Assembly: GCF_000701365.1 (NCBI RefSeq)
Contig: NZ_JNIK01000014.1
Span: 62,001 to 126,000 of the forward strand
From: Blastococcus sp. URHD0036
GTDB lineage: Bacteria; Actinomycetota; Actinomycetes; Mycobacteriales; Geodermatophilaceae
Reading direction: 5' to 3'
DNA length: 64,000 nucleotides
The notes beneath the pieces are model-generated. The model did not search any database, was not told the origin of the DNA, and saw only the letters and a list, made by a program, of their open reading frames with translations. Within the stretch, counting starts at the first letter, position 1, and each line of letters begins with the position of its first letter. Shown in pieces: positions 36,391 to 47,807 of the stretch. The position numbers were made by a program, and so were the translations under genes.

Positions 36391-37137
36391 TCAGCGGGAG
36401 AAGTGGGTCACCGGCCGCTCCTGCGCGACCCCGTCCAGCACGACGTCCACCGCCTCGTCGAGGAAGGCGACCAGCCCGGCGATCGGCAGCACCGCGGCGG
36501 CGGGGAAGTCGTAGCTCCAGGCGACGTCCGGTACGCCCGCCGCCGACCAGTAGCCGCTGGTGATGCCCTTGTACGGGCACTGGGTGCGGGTGTCGCTGGG
36601 CGTGAGGTGCTCGAACCGGACGTCGGTGCGCGGCAGGTAGTAGCGGGTGGGCAGGCCGGTCTCGAACAGCAGCACGGGCGACGACGTCTCGGCGAGGACG
36701 ACGCCGTCCAGCTCGATCCGCACCCGCCGGGAGGAGCGCAGGGCGTCGACGCGGGAGTACGGGCTCCGGGGGTGGACGAACACCTCCTCGTCCTCCTCGA
36801 ACCAGGCGTCCAGCGCCGACCACTCGAAGCGGAGGCACCCGGCGAGGGGCCCGTCGGTGTAGCACCAGCCGGCCGCCGGTCGGACGTCGTCGCCCACCCG
36901 CAGGCCGTACCGGCGGGCCCCGCCCAGCGGCCGGTTCTCGTCGACCTCCTCGTCCACGAGGACGGCGGGGTCGACGTCCTCACGGGGGACGTGGAACTGC
37001 GGGTACGGCGGCATCTCCCAGCCGTACCGGGCGCGGGTGCTGTCGAGGACGACGCGGTTCGCCAGCACCGCCCGGATCCGCCGCGGGACGGGCACGCTGT
37101 GGCCGACCGGCACGATCATCTCCGGGTAACCGCTCAT
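36391..37137 (-). CDS. DUF427-family protein, two repeats
   Basis: 248 residues with two DUF427 units: an N-terminal one (RRIRAVLANRVVLDSTRA, YPQFHVPREDVD) and a C-terminal one (RRVRIELDGVVLAETSSPVLLFETGLPTRYYLPRTDV, then QCPYKGITSGYW). DUF427 is a small beta-rich domain of unknown function, common in actinobacteria and fungi. ATG 37137 gives MSGYPEMIVPVGHSVPVPRR. It precedes the gdx riboswitch by about 45 bases, but the switch lies outside the gene. Confidence 0.9.
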   Translation of the reverse strand: MSGYPEMIVPVGHSVPVPRRIRAVLANRVVLDSTRARYGWEMPPYPQFHVPREDVDPAVLVDEEVDENRPLGGARRYGLRVGDDVRPAAGWCYTDGPLAGCLRFEWSALDAWFEEDEEVFVHPRSPYSRVDALRSSRRVRIELDGVVLAETSSPVLLFETGLPTRYYLPRTDVRFEHLTPSDTRTQCPYKGITSGYWSAAGVPDVAWSYDFPAAAVLPIAGLVAFLDEAVDVVLDGVAQERPVTHFSR

Positions 37138-37162
37138 GCCCCGATCCTGCCCCCTCAGGGGG

Positions 37163-37663
37163 TCAGGACTCGGGGCAGTTCTCGTCGATCCAGTCGCTCA
37201 CGTCCTGGAACGCGGGACCGACGGTGGTCTCCGCTCCGGCGATGACGTCGACGGCCTGCTGCTCCGCGTCCGGCGCGGCGGGGTCGATCGCCGCCACCGC
37301 GTCCCGCAGCGCGGCGAACCCGTCGCGGGACGCCTGCCAGTCGGCGGCGATCTCGTCCGGGGGCTCGAGCGCGTCGAAGGCGTCCACGGCCTGCTGGAGG
37401 ACCTCGGCGAACGCCGTGCTGCCCATCCCCTCGGCGTTGGTGAAGGCGTCGTCCACCTCGCCGAACAGCGCCTCGCCGTCGGTGCAGAAGTCCTCGAGGT
37501 CCGGGTCGATCGTCGGGCTCGCCGAGGTCGGAGCCGACGAGCTGCTCGAGGTCGAGGGGGTCGTCGCCGGGGCGGCGGAGCCGTCCACCTCGTCGCTGCA
37601 GCCGCTCAGCAGGAGGCCGGCGGCGAGGACGGCGGGCACGAGGTACGGGAGGGGTCGGCGCAC
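37163..37663 (-). CDS. Small secreted lipoprotein of unknown function
   Basis: 166 residues. Signal peptide with basic start (MRRPLPYLVP), hydrophobic core and lipobox LSGC (Cys22). A Ser/Thr/Ala/Pro-rich linker follows (about 27-50). The mature domain is acidic and mostly helical, with a cysteine pair (DFCTDGE and DENCPES at the C-terminus) likely forming a disulfide. I do not recognise the family. Confidence 0.75.
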   Translation of the reverse strand: MRRPLPYLVPAVLAAGLLLSGCSDEVDGSAAPATTPSTSSSSSAPTSASPTIDPDLEDFCTDGEALFGEVDDAFTNAEGMGSTAFAEVLQQAVDAFDALEPPDEIAADWQASRDGFAALRDAVAAIDPAAPDAEQQAVDVIAGAETTVGPAFQDVSDWIDENCPES

Positions 37664-37672
37664 CGCCCCACG

Positions 37673-38392
37673 CTATCCAGCAGGCGGCTGGACTGCCCGT
37701 TCGCCGCACCCCGCGTCGTACCGGTCCAGCAGGATCGCGGCGATCCGCGGGTCGGGAAGCAGCGGAGCGGTGACGACGTCGGCACCTGCCCCGGCCAGCT
37801 TGCCGGCGAAGTGGCCGGGGGCGAGCAGGTAGGCGGCGACCACCACCCGGTCCGCGCCCGCACCCCGGGCGGCGGCGACGGCCTCGGCGACCGGTGGCTG
37901 CGCGGCGGACCCGTAGCCGGTCGTGACCGGCCCGGCCCAGGAGCGCTGGAGCACGGCGGCCGTGCCCTCGACGTCGGCGACCGACCGTGGATCGCTCGAG
38001 CCGGCCGCAGCCAGCACGATCGCGGTGCGGGCGTCGTCGCGATCGGCGCCGGCGGCGAGCAGCCGGTCGGTGAGGACCTCGGCCAGCCGGGGGTCGGGAC
38101 CGAGCGGCCGGGCGGCCACGACCCCGGCCGAACCGCGGACGGCGTCGGCGATGTCGACGTGCACGTGGTAGCCGCCGGAGAGCAGCAGCGGCACGACGAC
38201 GGCCCGTCGGCCGTCGGCGGCCAGTCCGGCGACCACGTCGGCGACGGTCGGCGGCTGCACGTCGACGAAGGCGGCCGTGGTGTCGAGTCCGGGTCGCAGC
38301 TCCCGCGCGGCGAGCGCGAGCCCGGCGATCAGCCGCCGGCCGGTGGGGTTGCGGGTGCCGTGCGCGCAGGCGACGAGGACCGGGTCGGTCAC
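37673..38392 (-). CDS. Sirohydrochlorin chelatase-like protein (CbiX/SirB family)
   Basis: 239 residues with two CbiX repeats, as in two-domain chelatases that insert Fe or Co into sirohydrochlorin for siroheme or cobalamin. Visible: LVACAHGTRNPTGR with the first metal-site His, VVVPLLLSGGYHVHVDI with the second, and in the second repeat VVVAAYLLAPGHFAGKL; the start of the second repeat has AAAGSSDPRS where a second His would be. GTG start overlaps the SDR stop by 4 bases. No nitrite/sulfite reductase genes are in view. Confidence 0.9.
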   Translation of the reverse strand: MTDPVLVACAHGTRNPTGRRLIAGLALAARELRPGLDTTAAFVDVQPPTVADVVAGLAADGRRAVVVPLLLSGGYHVHVDIADAVRGSAGVVAARPLGPDPRLAEVLTDRLLAAGADRDDARTAIVLAAAGSSDPRSVADVEGTAAVLQRSWAGPVTTGYGSAAQPPVAEAVAAARGAGADRVVVAAYLLAPGHFAGKLAGAGADVVTAPLLPDPRIAAILLDRYDAGCGERAVQPPAG

Positions 38393-39150
38393 AGCGACCG
38401 GGTGACGCCGCCGTCGACGGCGACCATGGTGCCCGTGACGTAGGAGGCGGCGGGGGAGAGGAGGAAGGCGGCCACCCGGCCGAACTCCTCCGGGCGGCCG
38501 ACCCGGCGCAGCGGGATGCCGGCCTCGGTGCGGGCCCGGGCAGCGGCCGGGTCGCCGGTGGCGGTCTCGATGTCGGTGATCCGGTCGGTGGCGATCGTCC
38601 CCGGCAGGAGACCGAACACGCGGATGCCGCGGGGGCCCAGCTCGTCGGCGAGGGCCTTGGCGGTCATGGCCAGCCCGGGCCGCAGCCCGTTGGAGATCGC
38701 CAGGTGGGGGATCGGCTGGCGCACCGAGGTGGAGAGGACGAGCCCGATCGCGGCGCCGTCGCCGAGCACCGGGGCCAGCGCCCGGACCAGCCGCAGCGTG
38801 CCGAACAGCACCGAGTCGACGGCGGCCCGCCAGTCCTCCTCGGTGGACTCCAGCACGGTACCCGGGGCCGGGCCGCCGACGCTGATCAGCGCGCCGTCGA
38901 CCCGGCCGAGGCGCTCACCGGTCACGGTCACCAGGTGCTCGGCGGCCCGGGCATCGGCCAGGTCCGCCGTCGTCCCGAAGGCCGCCGGTGCGCCGCCGAG
39001 CTCCTGGGCGGCGAGGGCGATCGACTCCGGTGTCCGGGAGCTGACCAGCACCCGGGCCCCGTCGTCGACGAGGGCCCGGGCGGTCGCGAACCCCAGTCCC
39101 CGGCTCGCGCCGGTGAGCAGGTAGCCGCGGCCGCCCAGGCCCAGGTCCAC
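38389..39150 (-). CDS. SDR-fold oxidoreductase with degenerate active site
   Basis: 253 residues, short-chain dehydrogenase fold. The N-terminal cofactor motif TGASRGLGFATA is normal, and LPGTIATDRITDIE and the C-terminal YVTGTMVAVDGGVTRSL are SDR-like. Where the catalytic Tyr-x-x-x-Lys should be, the sequence reads AISNGLRPGLAM, i.e. Ser and Arg instead. This matches a known divergent SDR subgroup with an imperfect tetrad. Catalysis may use other residues or be lost. GTG start; 3 bases after acnA. Confidence 0.85.
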   Translation of the reverse strand: MDLGLGGRGYLLTGASRGLGFATARALVDDGARVLVSSRTPESIALAAQELGGAPAAFGTTADLADARAAEHLVTVTGERLGRVDGALISVGGPAPGTVLESTEEDWRAAVDSVLFGTLRLVRALAPVLGDGAAIGLVLSTSVRQPIPHLAISNGLRPGLAMTAKALADELGPRGIRVFGLLPGTIATDRITDIETATGDPAAARARTEAGIPLRRVGRPEEFGRVAAFLLSPAASYVTGTMVAVDGGVTRSL

Positions 39151-39153
39151 GAG

Positions 39154-41982
<2,829 letters not shown>

Positions 41983-42152
41983 TCTTCTGCGCCTACCCCT
42001 CGCTGGTTCGTCGCGGCGTGTGCGTCGCGCTCGTTGCCACCCCCGATCATCCCAGTTCGGGGACGGCGGCGTGCAGGTGAGGGGACCCTTTCCTCACCCG
42101 TGACGCGGGTCGCACCCCATCGGACGCGAACGTGCCGTTAACGTCCGGCGAC

Positions 42153-43166
42153 ATGACCGCGGTGGACCTGCCGTTCCCGGCTGCCGCCGCGCCGTCCCTG
42201 CCCGTCCCCGTCGTGGGTCCGGTGGACGCGCCGCTGCGGCCGGCGTCCCGGGTCCGGCTGCTGACCGCCGTCCTGTGGCTGGCCCTCGCGGTGGCCTTCG
42301 CCGCCACCTGCGCGACGGCGGGCCTGCCGACCGACCGGGTGGTGCTGCTCGGCTGGGTGCTGGCCGCCCTGGGCGTGCACGCCGCCACCTCCGGCGTCCG
42401 GCCGCTGGTCCGGCTGCTGACCGACTGGCTGCCGCTGGTGGTGGTCCTGCTGGCCTACGACGCCAGCCGTGGGCTCGCCGACGGGCTCGGCATGCCGGTG
42501 CACGTCGCCGAGCTGGCCGACGCCGACCGGTGGCTGAGCGGCGGCGTCCTCCCGACGGTGTGGCTGCAGGAGCACCTGCAGGCGGACTGGTGGCGGGCCC
42601 TGGCCACGCTGGTCTACAGCAGCCACTTCGTCGTCACCCCGGTGGTCCTCGGGGTCCTGTGGGCGCGCGACCGGGAGCGCTGGGCCCGGTGCGCCCGGGC
42701 GGTGGCGGTCCTCTCCGTCGCCGGACTGGTCACGTACGTGCTGTTCCCCGCCGCCCCGCCCTGGCTCGCCGCCCGTGACGGCGTCATCGAGCCCGTCCAC
42801 CGGCTGACCAGCGGCGGCTGGGAGGTGCTCGGCCTGCCCCGCGCCGGCGCGCTGCTGCACTCCGGTCAGGGGCAGGTGAACCTCGTCGCCGCGGTGCCGT
42901 CGCTGCACACCGCGTTCGCGGTCCTGATGTGCGCCGTCCTGCTCCCGTCGGCGCACCGGTGGTGGCAGCGCACCGGGCTGGTCGCGTACGCGGTGCTGAT
43001 GCCGGTGGTGCTCGTCTGGGGCGGTGAGCACTACGTCGTCGACACCTTGATCGGCGCCGGCTACGCGGCCGGCGTGCTGCTGGTCCTGCCGTCGCTGGAA
43101 CGGGCCGGCCGGGCAGCGCTGCGCCGCGCAGCCGTGCTGCGGCCCGTCCTACCGTGGCGGACGTGA
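42153..43166 (+). CDS. PAP2-family membrane phosphatase
   Basis: 337 residues, integral membrane with about six helices. The PAP2 catalytic blocks are AAVPSLHTAFAVLM (Ser-x-x-His) and WGGEHYVVDTLIG (His-x3-Asp), which fits the inositolphosphotransferase/AUR1-like branch of the superfamily. The first 30 residues are Pro/Ala-rich. Likely acts on a lipid phosphate or transfers a phospho-headgroup at the outer face of the membrane. ATG 42153 is chosen over 42132. Overlaps the sirtuin gene by 4 bases. Confidence 0.85.
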   Translation: MTAVDLPFPAAAAPSLPVPVVGPVDAPLRPASRVRLLTAVLWLALAVAFAATCATAGLPTDRVVLLGWVLAALGVHAATSGVRPLVRLLTDWLPLVVVLLAYDASRGLADGLGMPVHVAELADADRWLSGGVLPTVWLQEHLQADWWRALATLVYSSHFVVTPVVLGVLWARDRERWARCARAVAVLSVAGLVTYVLFPAAPPWLAARDGVIEPVHRLTSGGWEVLGLPRAGALLHSGQGQVNLVAAVPSLHTAFAVLMCAVLLPSAHRWWQRTGLVAYAVLMPVVLVWGGEHYVVDTLIGAGYAAGVLLVLPSLERAGRAALRRAAVLRPVLPWRT

Positions 43167-43915
43167 GCGACCGGCCCGACCCGCTGCCCGAGTGGCTGAC
43201 GCAGGCGACCCGGATCACCGTGCTGACCGGTGCCGGGATCTCCACCGACAGCGGCATCCCCGACTACCGCGGCCCGAACGGCGTGTGGACCCGCGATCCC
43301 GACGCCGAGAAGCTGGTCACGCTGTCCTACTACGTCGCCGATCCCGACATCCGCCGGCGGGCCTGGCTGATGCGGGAGGACCTGGCCCGGGGAGACGTGC
43401 GGCCGAACGCCGGCCACCGGGCGCTGGTCGACCTGGAGCGGCAGGGCCGGTTGCGGGCGCTGGTCACCCAGAACGTCGACGGCCTGCACCAGGCCGCCGG
43501 CTCCTCGCCGGACCTGGTGCTGGAGCTCCACGGGACGGTGCACGAGGTGGAGTGCCTCTCCTGCGGGGACCGGACGACGACGGTGCAGGCACTGGCACGG
43601 GTCGACGCCGGCGAGCCCGACCCGGCCTGCCTGGTCTGCGGCGGCATCCTCAAGACGGCGACGGTCAGCTTCGGCCAGGCGCTGGACGCCGCCGTCCTCG
43701 ACGCGGCGGCCGCGGCGGCCGCCGACTGCGACGTCTTCCTCGCCGTGGGCACCTCGCTGGGCGTGCACCCGGCCGCGGGCCTGACCGACGTCGCGGCGTC
43801 CGCGGGGGCACGGGTGGTGGTCGTGAACGCCGAGCCCACCCCGTACGACTCCCTCGCCGCGCTCGTCGTCCGGGAGCCGATCGGCACCGCGCTGCCCCGG
43901 CTGCTGGCCGCATGA
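43163..43915 (+). CDS. NAD-dependent protein deacylase (sirtuin)
   Basis: Sir2-family deacylase of 250 residues that removes acetyl groups from lysines, e.g. acetyl-CoA synthetases. NAD site TGAGISTDSGIPDYRGP, then TQNVDGLH, catalytic His in LELHGTVHEVEC, and a four-cysteine zinc site (CLSCG and CLVCG), with VGTSLGVHPAAG near the end. I prefer GTG 43163, which gives a GTGA overlap with the PAP2 stop; GTG 43154 is three codons upstream. An acyl-CoA synthetase, a typical sirtuin target class, lies 700 bases downstream. Confidence 0.93.
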   Translation: MSDRPDPLPEWLTQATRITVLTGAGISTDSGIPDYRGPNGVWTRDPDAEKLVTLSYYVADPDIRRRAWLMREDLARGDVRPNAGHRALVDLERQGRLRALVTQNVDGLHQAAGSSPDLVLELHGTVHEVECLSCGDRTTTVQALARVDAGEPDPACLVCGGILKTATVSFGQALDAAVLDAAAAAAADCDVFLAVGTSLGVHPAAGLTDVAASAGARVVVVNAEPTPYDSLAALVVREPIGTALPRLLAA

Positions 43916-44334
43916 CCCTGCTGGCGATCAACCTGGCGCTCTTCGCCGCCTACGCGGGGTTCCAGTGGACCGTGCGGATACTCGTCTACCCCCAGATGAC
44001 CATGGTGCCGCCGGAGGCGTTCCCCGCCTTCGAGCACCGCCACCAGCGCCTGGTCGTCCGCGTGGTCGGCCCGCTGTTCGCCGGCCAGGCCGTCACGACG
44101 CTGTGGCTGCTGGTCGACCGGCCGCCCGGCACGCCACTGCTCGCCGTCCTCGCGTCGGCGGCCTGCCTGGCCGTCGTCCTGGAGCTGACCGCCCTGGGCG
44201 CGGTGCCCCAGCACCGGCGGCTGGACCGCGGCTGGGACCCGGTCGTGCACCGCCGGCTGGTGCACGTGGACACGCTGCGCGCGCTGGTCGCGACGGCCGG
44301 GGTGGGCGCGGCCCTGTGGCTGGTGCTGGCCTGA
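43912..44334 (+). CDS. Conserved four-helix membrane protein of unknown function
   Basis: 140 residues with about four hydrophobic helices (LLAINLALFAAYAGFQWTV; GPLFAGQAVTTLWLLV; LLAVLASAACLAVVLELTAL; TLRALVATAGVGAALWLVLA) and conserved-looking polar loops FEHRHQRLVVRVVG and HRRLVHVDTLRAL. I do not recognise the family beyond a resemblance to DUF1772-type proteins. ATG overlaps the sirtuin stop by 4 bases, so it belongs to the PAP2-sirtuin transcript. Confidence 0.75.
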   Translation: MTLLAINLALFAAYAGFQWTVRILVYPQMTMVPPEAFPAFEHRHQRLVVRVVGPLFAGQAVTTLWLLVDRPPGTPLLAVLASAACLAVVLELTALGAVPQHRRLDRGWDPVVHRRLVHVDTLRALVATAGVGAALWLVLA

Positions 44335-44410
44335 CCCGCGAGGAGCCGCCCCTGGCCGGGAGGGTCCTGCCGGGTGGACACTCGCCCTCCGTCCCGACCG
44401 AGGAGCAGCG

Positions 44411-44581
44411 ATGACGCAGAGCCCGGACCTGGATCCCTCCACCCACCAGCCGTTGCACGACGTGACCGAGGCCGACGACGAGGTGGAGGTCGCCACGGCG
44501 CACCGCCTCGACGCCATCGGCGGGGACGTCGAGGCGGTCGACCCGGTGCACCACGGCGGGGCCGTGGCCGGCGGGCTGTAG
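44411..44581 (+). CDS. Small acidic protein, 56 residues
   Basis: A short open frame with GAGGAG 6-11 bases before ATG 44411. The product MTQSPDLDPSTHQPLHDVTE is followed by acidic and His-rich sequence (DDEVEVATAHRLDAIGGDVEAV, split here: EADDEVEVA, HRLDAIGGDVEAV) and ends GAVAGGL. Codons have strong third-position GC. The function is unknown. Its position between two solid genes and its ribosome site favour a real gene, but it is short. Confidence 0.5.
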   Translation: MTQSPDLDPSTHQPLHDVTEADDEVEVATAHRLDAIGGDVEAVDPVHHGGAVAGGL

Positions 44582-44641
44582 GCCTCCGCGAGAGGAGCCG
44601 AACCCCTGCCGGAACGGCTCCCGAGCGCTAGCGTCCGGGCC

Positions 44642-46174
44642 ATGCGCGTCCCTCTGACGACCCGTGACTTCCTCGACCGCGCGGAGCTGGTCTACGGCGA
44701 CCGCGTCGGCATCGTGGACGAGCCGAACCAGCCCGCTCCCTCGCTGGGCGACCTCACCTGGCGGGAGGTGGCCCGCCGCGGCCGTGCCCTGCAGGCCGGC
44801 CTCGACGAGCTCCGGGTCGGGGTGGGGGAGCGGGTCGCCGTGGTCAGCCACAACGCGGCCCGGCTGCTGGAGGTGCTGCTCGCCGTCCCCTCCTCGGGCC
44901 GGGTCGCCGTGCCGGTCAACTTCCGGCTCTCGCAGGAGGAGGTCCGCTACATCGTCGGGCACTGCGGCGCCCGGGTGCTGATGGTCGACCCGGAGCTCCG
45001 GGAGTCGCTGAAGGGCGTCTCCGCCGAGCACTGCCTCGGCACGGGGGACGAGTACGAGCAGCTGCTGCGCTTCGACACCGAGCCGGTCCCGTGGGCCGAG
45101 CCCGACGAGGACGCCACGGCGACGATCAACTACACGAGCGGGACGACGGCGCGGCCCAAGGGTGTGCGGATGACCCACCGCAACGAGTGGGTCAACGCGG
45201 TCACCTTCGGCATGCACATGCAGGTCAGCGACCGCGACGTCTACCTGCACACGCTGCCGATGTTCCACTGCAACGGCTGGGGCCTGCCCTACTCGATGGC
45301 CGGCGTCGGCGCGAAGCAGGTGGTGCTGCGCAAGGTCGACGGCGCGGAGATCCTGCGCCGCGTCGAGCAGCACGGGGTCACGGTGATGGCCGGGGCGCCG
45401 GCGGTCTGGAACGCCGTGCTGGAGGCCGCGGAGAACTGGGACGGCGAGATCCCGGGGCGCGACCGCGTGCGGGTGATCGTGGCCGGCGCGCCGCCGCCGT
45501 CGCGGACCATCGCGCGGATCGAGGCGGAGCTGGGCTGGGAGTTCAACCAGATCTACGGCCTCACCGAGACCGCGCCGCTGCTCACGATCAACCGGCCCCG
45601 CGCCGAGTACGACGACCTGGAGCCGGAGGAGCGGGCGAAGCGGCTCTCGCGTGCTGGGGTGCCGGCGCTGGGCAACCGGATCACGACGAGCGAGTCCGGC
45701 GAGGTCCTGGCCCAGGGCAACGTCGTCCTGGCCGGGTACTGGGAGAACCCCGACGCCACGGGAGAGGCGCTGGAGGGCGGCTGGTTCCACACCGGCGACG
45801 GCGGGTCGGTCGACGAGGGCGGCTACCTCACCATCTCCGACCGCAAGAAGGACGTGATCATCACCGGCGGGGAGAACGTCTCCTCGATCGAGGTGGAGGA
45901 CGTCGTGTTCAGCCACCCCGCCGTGGCCGAGGTCGCGGTGATCGGCGTCCCCGACGAGAAGTGGGGCGAGATGGTCACCGCGCTGGTGGTGCTCGCTCCC
46001 GGTGAGCAGGCCGACGAGGCCGCGATCATCGCCCACTGCCGCGGCACGCTGGCCGGCTACAAGGTGCCCAAGCGGGTGGAGTTCCGCGACGAGCTGGCCC
46101 GCACGGCCACCGGCAAGATCCAGAAGTTCAAGCTCCGCGAGAGCTTCTGGGCCGACTCCGACCGGAAGATCTGA
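44642..46174 (+). CDS. Acyl-CoA synthetase (AMP-forming)
   Basis: ANL-superfamily acid-CoA ligase of 510 residues activating a carboxylic acid (probably medium/long-chain fatty acid) via acyl-AMP. P-loop YTSGTTARPKGVRMTH, the LPMFHCNGWG motif typical of fatty-acyl ligases, YGLTETAP, GWFHTGDGG, ISDRKKDVIITGGENVSS and the catalytic lysine of the C-domain in TATGKIQKFKLRE. ATG 44642 gives MRVPLTTRDFLDRAE. Followed by a strong terminator hairpin. Confidence 0.94.
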   Translation: MRVPLTTRDFLDRAELVYGDRVGIVDEPNQPAPSLGDLTWREVARRGRALQAGLDELRVGVGERVAVVSHNAARLLEVLLAVPSSGRVAVPVNFRLSQEEVRYIVGHCGARVLMVDPELRESLKGVSAEHCLGTGDEYEQLLRFDTEPVPWAEPDEDATATINYTSGTTARPKGVRMTHRNEWVNAVTFGMHMQVSDRDVYLHTLPMFHCNGWGLPYSMAGVGAKQVVLRKVDGAEILRRVEQHGVTVMAGAPAVWNAVLEAAENWDGEIPGRDRVRVIVAGAPPPSRTIARIEAELGWEFNQIYGLTETAPLLTINRPRAEYDDLEPEERAKRLSRAGVPALGNRITTSESGEVLAQGNVVLAGYWENPDATGEALEGGWFHTGDGGSVDEGGYLTISDRKKDVIITGGENVSSIEVEDVVFSHPAVAEVAVIGVPDEKWGEMVTALVVLAPGEQADEAAIIAHCRGTLAGYKVPKRVEFRDELARTATGKIQKFKLRESFWADSDRKI

Positions 46175-46202
46175 CCCCCGGCCGGCGGCGGGACCCGACA
46201 CC

Positions 46203-46249
46203 GTGCGGGGAGGTGCAGTTCCCCGTCGCGGGACTGCACCTCCGCGCAC
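46203..46249 (+). terminator. Terminator after acyl-CoA synthetase gene
   Basis: Long inverted repeat: GTGCGGGGAGGTGCAGT (from 46203) pairs with ACTGCACCTCCGCGCAC (to 46249) with one mismatch, and a GC-rich loop. It ends about 80 bases before the NlpC/P60 gene. No T-tract. Confidence 0.75.
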
Positions 46250-46328
46250 GACGTCGCCGGAGGACCCCGGGGTGACTCCCCCCATGGGGTGAGGGGCGGT
46301 CAAGGGGACCCGCCCGGTCGCCGTTCCC

Positions 46329-47714
46329 GTGAGGGTGAACAGCTCCGCGCGGACCAAGCGACGACCAGCACGGATGTCCCGATGGGCCGTCCGGGGGGCC
46401 GGCACGGGCATCGCCGCCCTCGTCCTCCTCGGCATCGCTCCTGGCGTGGCCACGGCCGCGCCGAGCGCCGCGGACGTCGCCGCCGCTCAGGCCGCGCGCG
46501 ACGCTGCCGCCGCCCAGGTCGGCGAGGTGAGCGCCCAGCTGGCGGCCGCCGAGGCCGCTGCCGCCCAGGCGAGCCACGACGCGCAGATCGCACTGCAGGA
46601 CTACGAGGAGACGCAGGCCGCCCTCGAGGCCGCGCGCGCCGCCGAGGCCGCCGCCCAGGCCGCCCTCGCCCAGGCCGAGGCCGAGCTGGCGCGGGGTCGG
46701 GACGAGGTCGCCTCCTTCGCGCGCACCAGCTACATGCAGGGCACCACGGCGCCCGGCATGACCGCGCTGCTCACCTCCGGCAGCCCCTCCGAGCTCATGG
46801 AGCGCGCCGCCCTTCTCGACGCCGCCGGCAGCCACCGCGTCGACGTCGTCGACCAGCTCACCGTGCTGGAGCAGCAGGCGACGACCGCCGAGCAGGAGGC
46901 GACCGCCTCCGCGCAGCAGGCCGTCGAGCTCGAGGCCCAGGCCAGCGTGCAGCTCGAGGCCGCCGTCGCGCAGGAGACCAGCGCCCGCGAGCAGACCGCC
47001 GCCCTCGCCGATCAGCGCGCCGCCGTCGAGCAGCAGCTCCAGAGCGCCGAGTCCGAGGTCGGCCGGCTGACCGCGGAGCAGCAGGCCGCCCGGCAGGCGG
47101 CGCAGCGGCAGGCCCAGCAGCAGGCTCAGCAGCAGGCCGCCCGGCCGGCGCCGAGCACGCCGTCGTCCGGCGGTTCCACGCCGCAGGCCCAGGGTGGCGG
47201 CAGTTCCGCCCCACAGGGCGGCGGCAGCACGTCGACCCCGGCGCCCGGCGGCAACAGCAACCCGGCTCCGGTGAGCACGACGGCCGGCGCACCTCGCGGC
47301 TCGGCCGTCGAGACGGCGATCGCCGCCGCACGGAGCCAGCGCGGTGTGATGTACAGCTGGGGCGGCGGCAACGCCAGTGGCCCGACGAAGGGCATCGGCG
47401 AGGACAGCCAGCTCGTCGGCTTCGACTGCTCGGGACTCATGCAGTACGCCTACGCGCAGGCCGGGATCCAGGTCGGCGGGACCAGCCGCGACCAGTACTT
47501 CCTCTTCCGCAACCGGACGGTCGCCCGTGCCGACCTCCAGCCCGGCGACCTGGTGTTCTGGGGCACCGGTGCCAGCTACACGTCGATCTACCACGTGGCG
47601 CTGTACCTCGGCGGCGGCCGGATCATCGCCGCGCCGCAGAGCGGTCAAGCCGTCCAGGAGATGAACATGTACTACGGCTCCGACTACTTCGGCGCCGTCC
47701 GCCCCACCGCCTGA
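46329..47714 (+). CDS. Secreted NlpC/P60 peptidoglycan endopeptidase with coiled coil
   Basis: Cell-wall hydrolase of 461 residues cutting stem peptides, RipA-like. Signal peptide (basic to about 22, hydrophobic to 43, cleavage near ATAAPS). Residues 45-265 are an Ala/Gln/Glu-rich coiled coil with a conserved break FARTSYMQGTTAPGMTALLTSG. A Gln/Ser/Gly/Pro linker (270-325) precedes the NlpC/P60 domain: Cys367 in GFDCSGLMQYAY and His422 in YHVALYLGGG are the catalytic pair, with a polar third position near IIAAPQSG. GTG start. Coiled coils of this kind usually hold the enzyme inactive or bind FtsEX-like partners. Confidence 0.92.
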   Translation: MRVNSSARTKRRPARMSRWAVRGAGTGIAALVLLGIAPGVATAAPSAADVAAAQAARDAAAAQVGEVSAQLAAAEAAAAQASHDAQIALQDYEETQAALEAARAAEAAAQAALAQAEAELARGRDEVASFARTSYMQGTTAPGMTALLTSGSPSELMERAALLDAAGSHRVDVVDQLTVLEQQATTAEQEATASAQQAVELEAQASVQLEAAVAQETSAREQTAALADQRAAVEQQLQSAESEVGRLTAEQQAARQAAQRQAQQQAQQQAARPAPSTPSSGGSTPQAQGGGSSAPQGGGSTSTPAPGGNSNPAPVSTTAGAPRGSAVETAIAAARSQRGVMYSWGGGNASGPTKGIGEDSQLVGFDCSGLMQYAYAQAGIQVGGTSRDQYFLFRNRTVARADLQPGDLVFWGTGASYTSIYHVALYLGGGRIIAAPQSGQAVQEMNMYYGSDYFGAVRPTA

Positions 47715-47730
47715 ACGGACCCCGGACACG

Positions 47731-47765
47731 GGACAGGGCCCTGCGCGATGCGCAGGGCCCTGTTC
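47731..47765 (+). terminator. Terminator after NlpC/P60 gene
   Basis: 16-base arms GGACAGGGCCCTGCGC (47731-47746) and GCGCAGGGCCCTGTTC (47750-47765) pair almost perfectly around the loop GAT. Free energy must be very high for such a GC stem. Lies 16 bases after the stop. Confidence 0.88.
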
Positions 47766-47773
47766 ACGTGAGG

Positions 47774-47807
47774 GCGTCGGGCAGCCACGGGGGGAGCTGC
47801 CCGACGC
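47774..47807 (+). terminator. Second hairpin downstream of NlpC/P60 gene
   Basis: Perfect 12-bp stem GCGTCGGGCAGC (47774-47785) with GCTGCCCGACGC (47796-47807), loop of 10 bases, only 8 bases after the previous terminator. It could be a back-up terminator or part of the 183-base leader of moxR. Confidence 0.65.

Noticed and set aside
44093-46453. 786-codon minus-strand frame opposite the acyl-CoA synthetase
   Set aside because: Shadow of the ligase on the other strand; the plus-strand protein has all ANL motifs.
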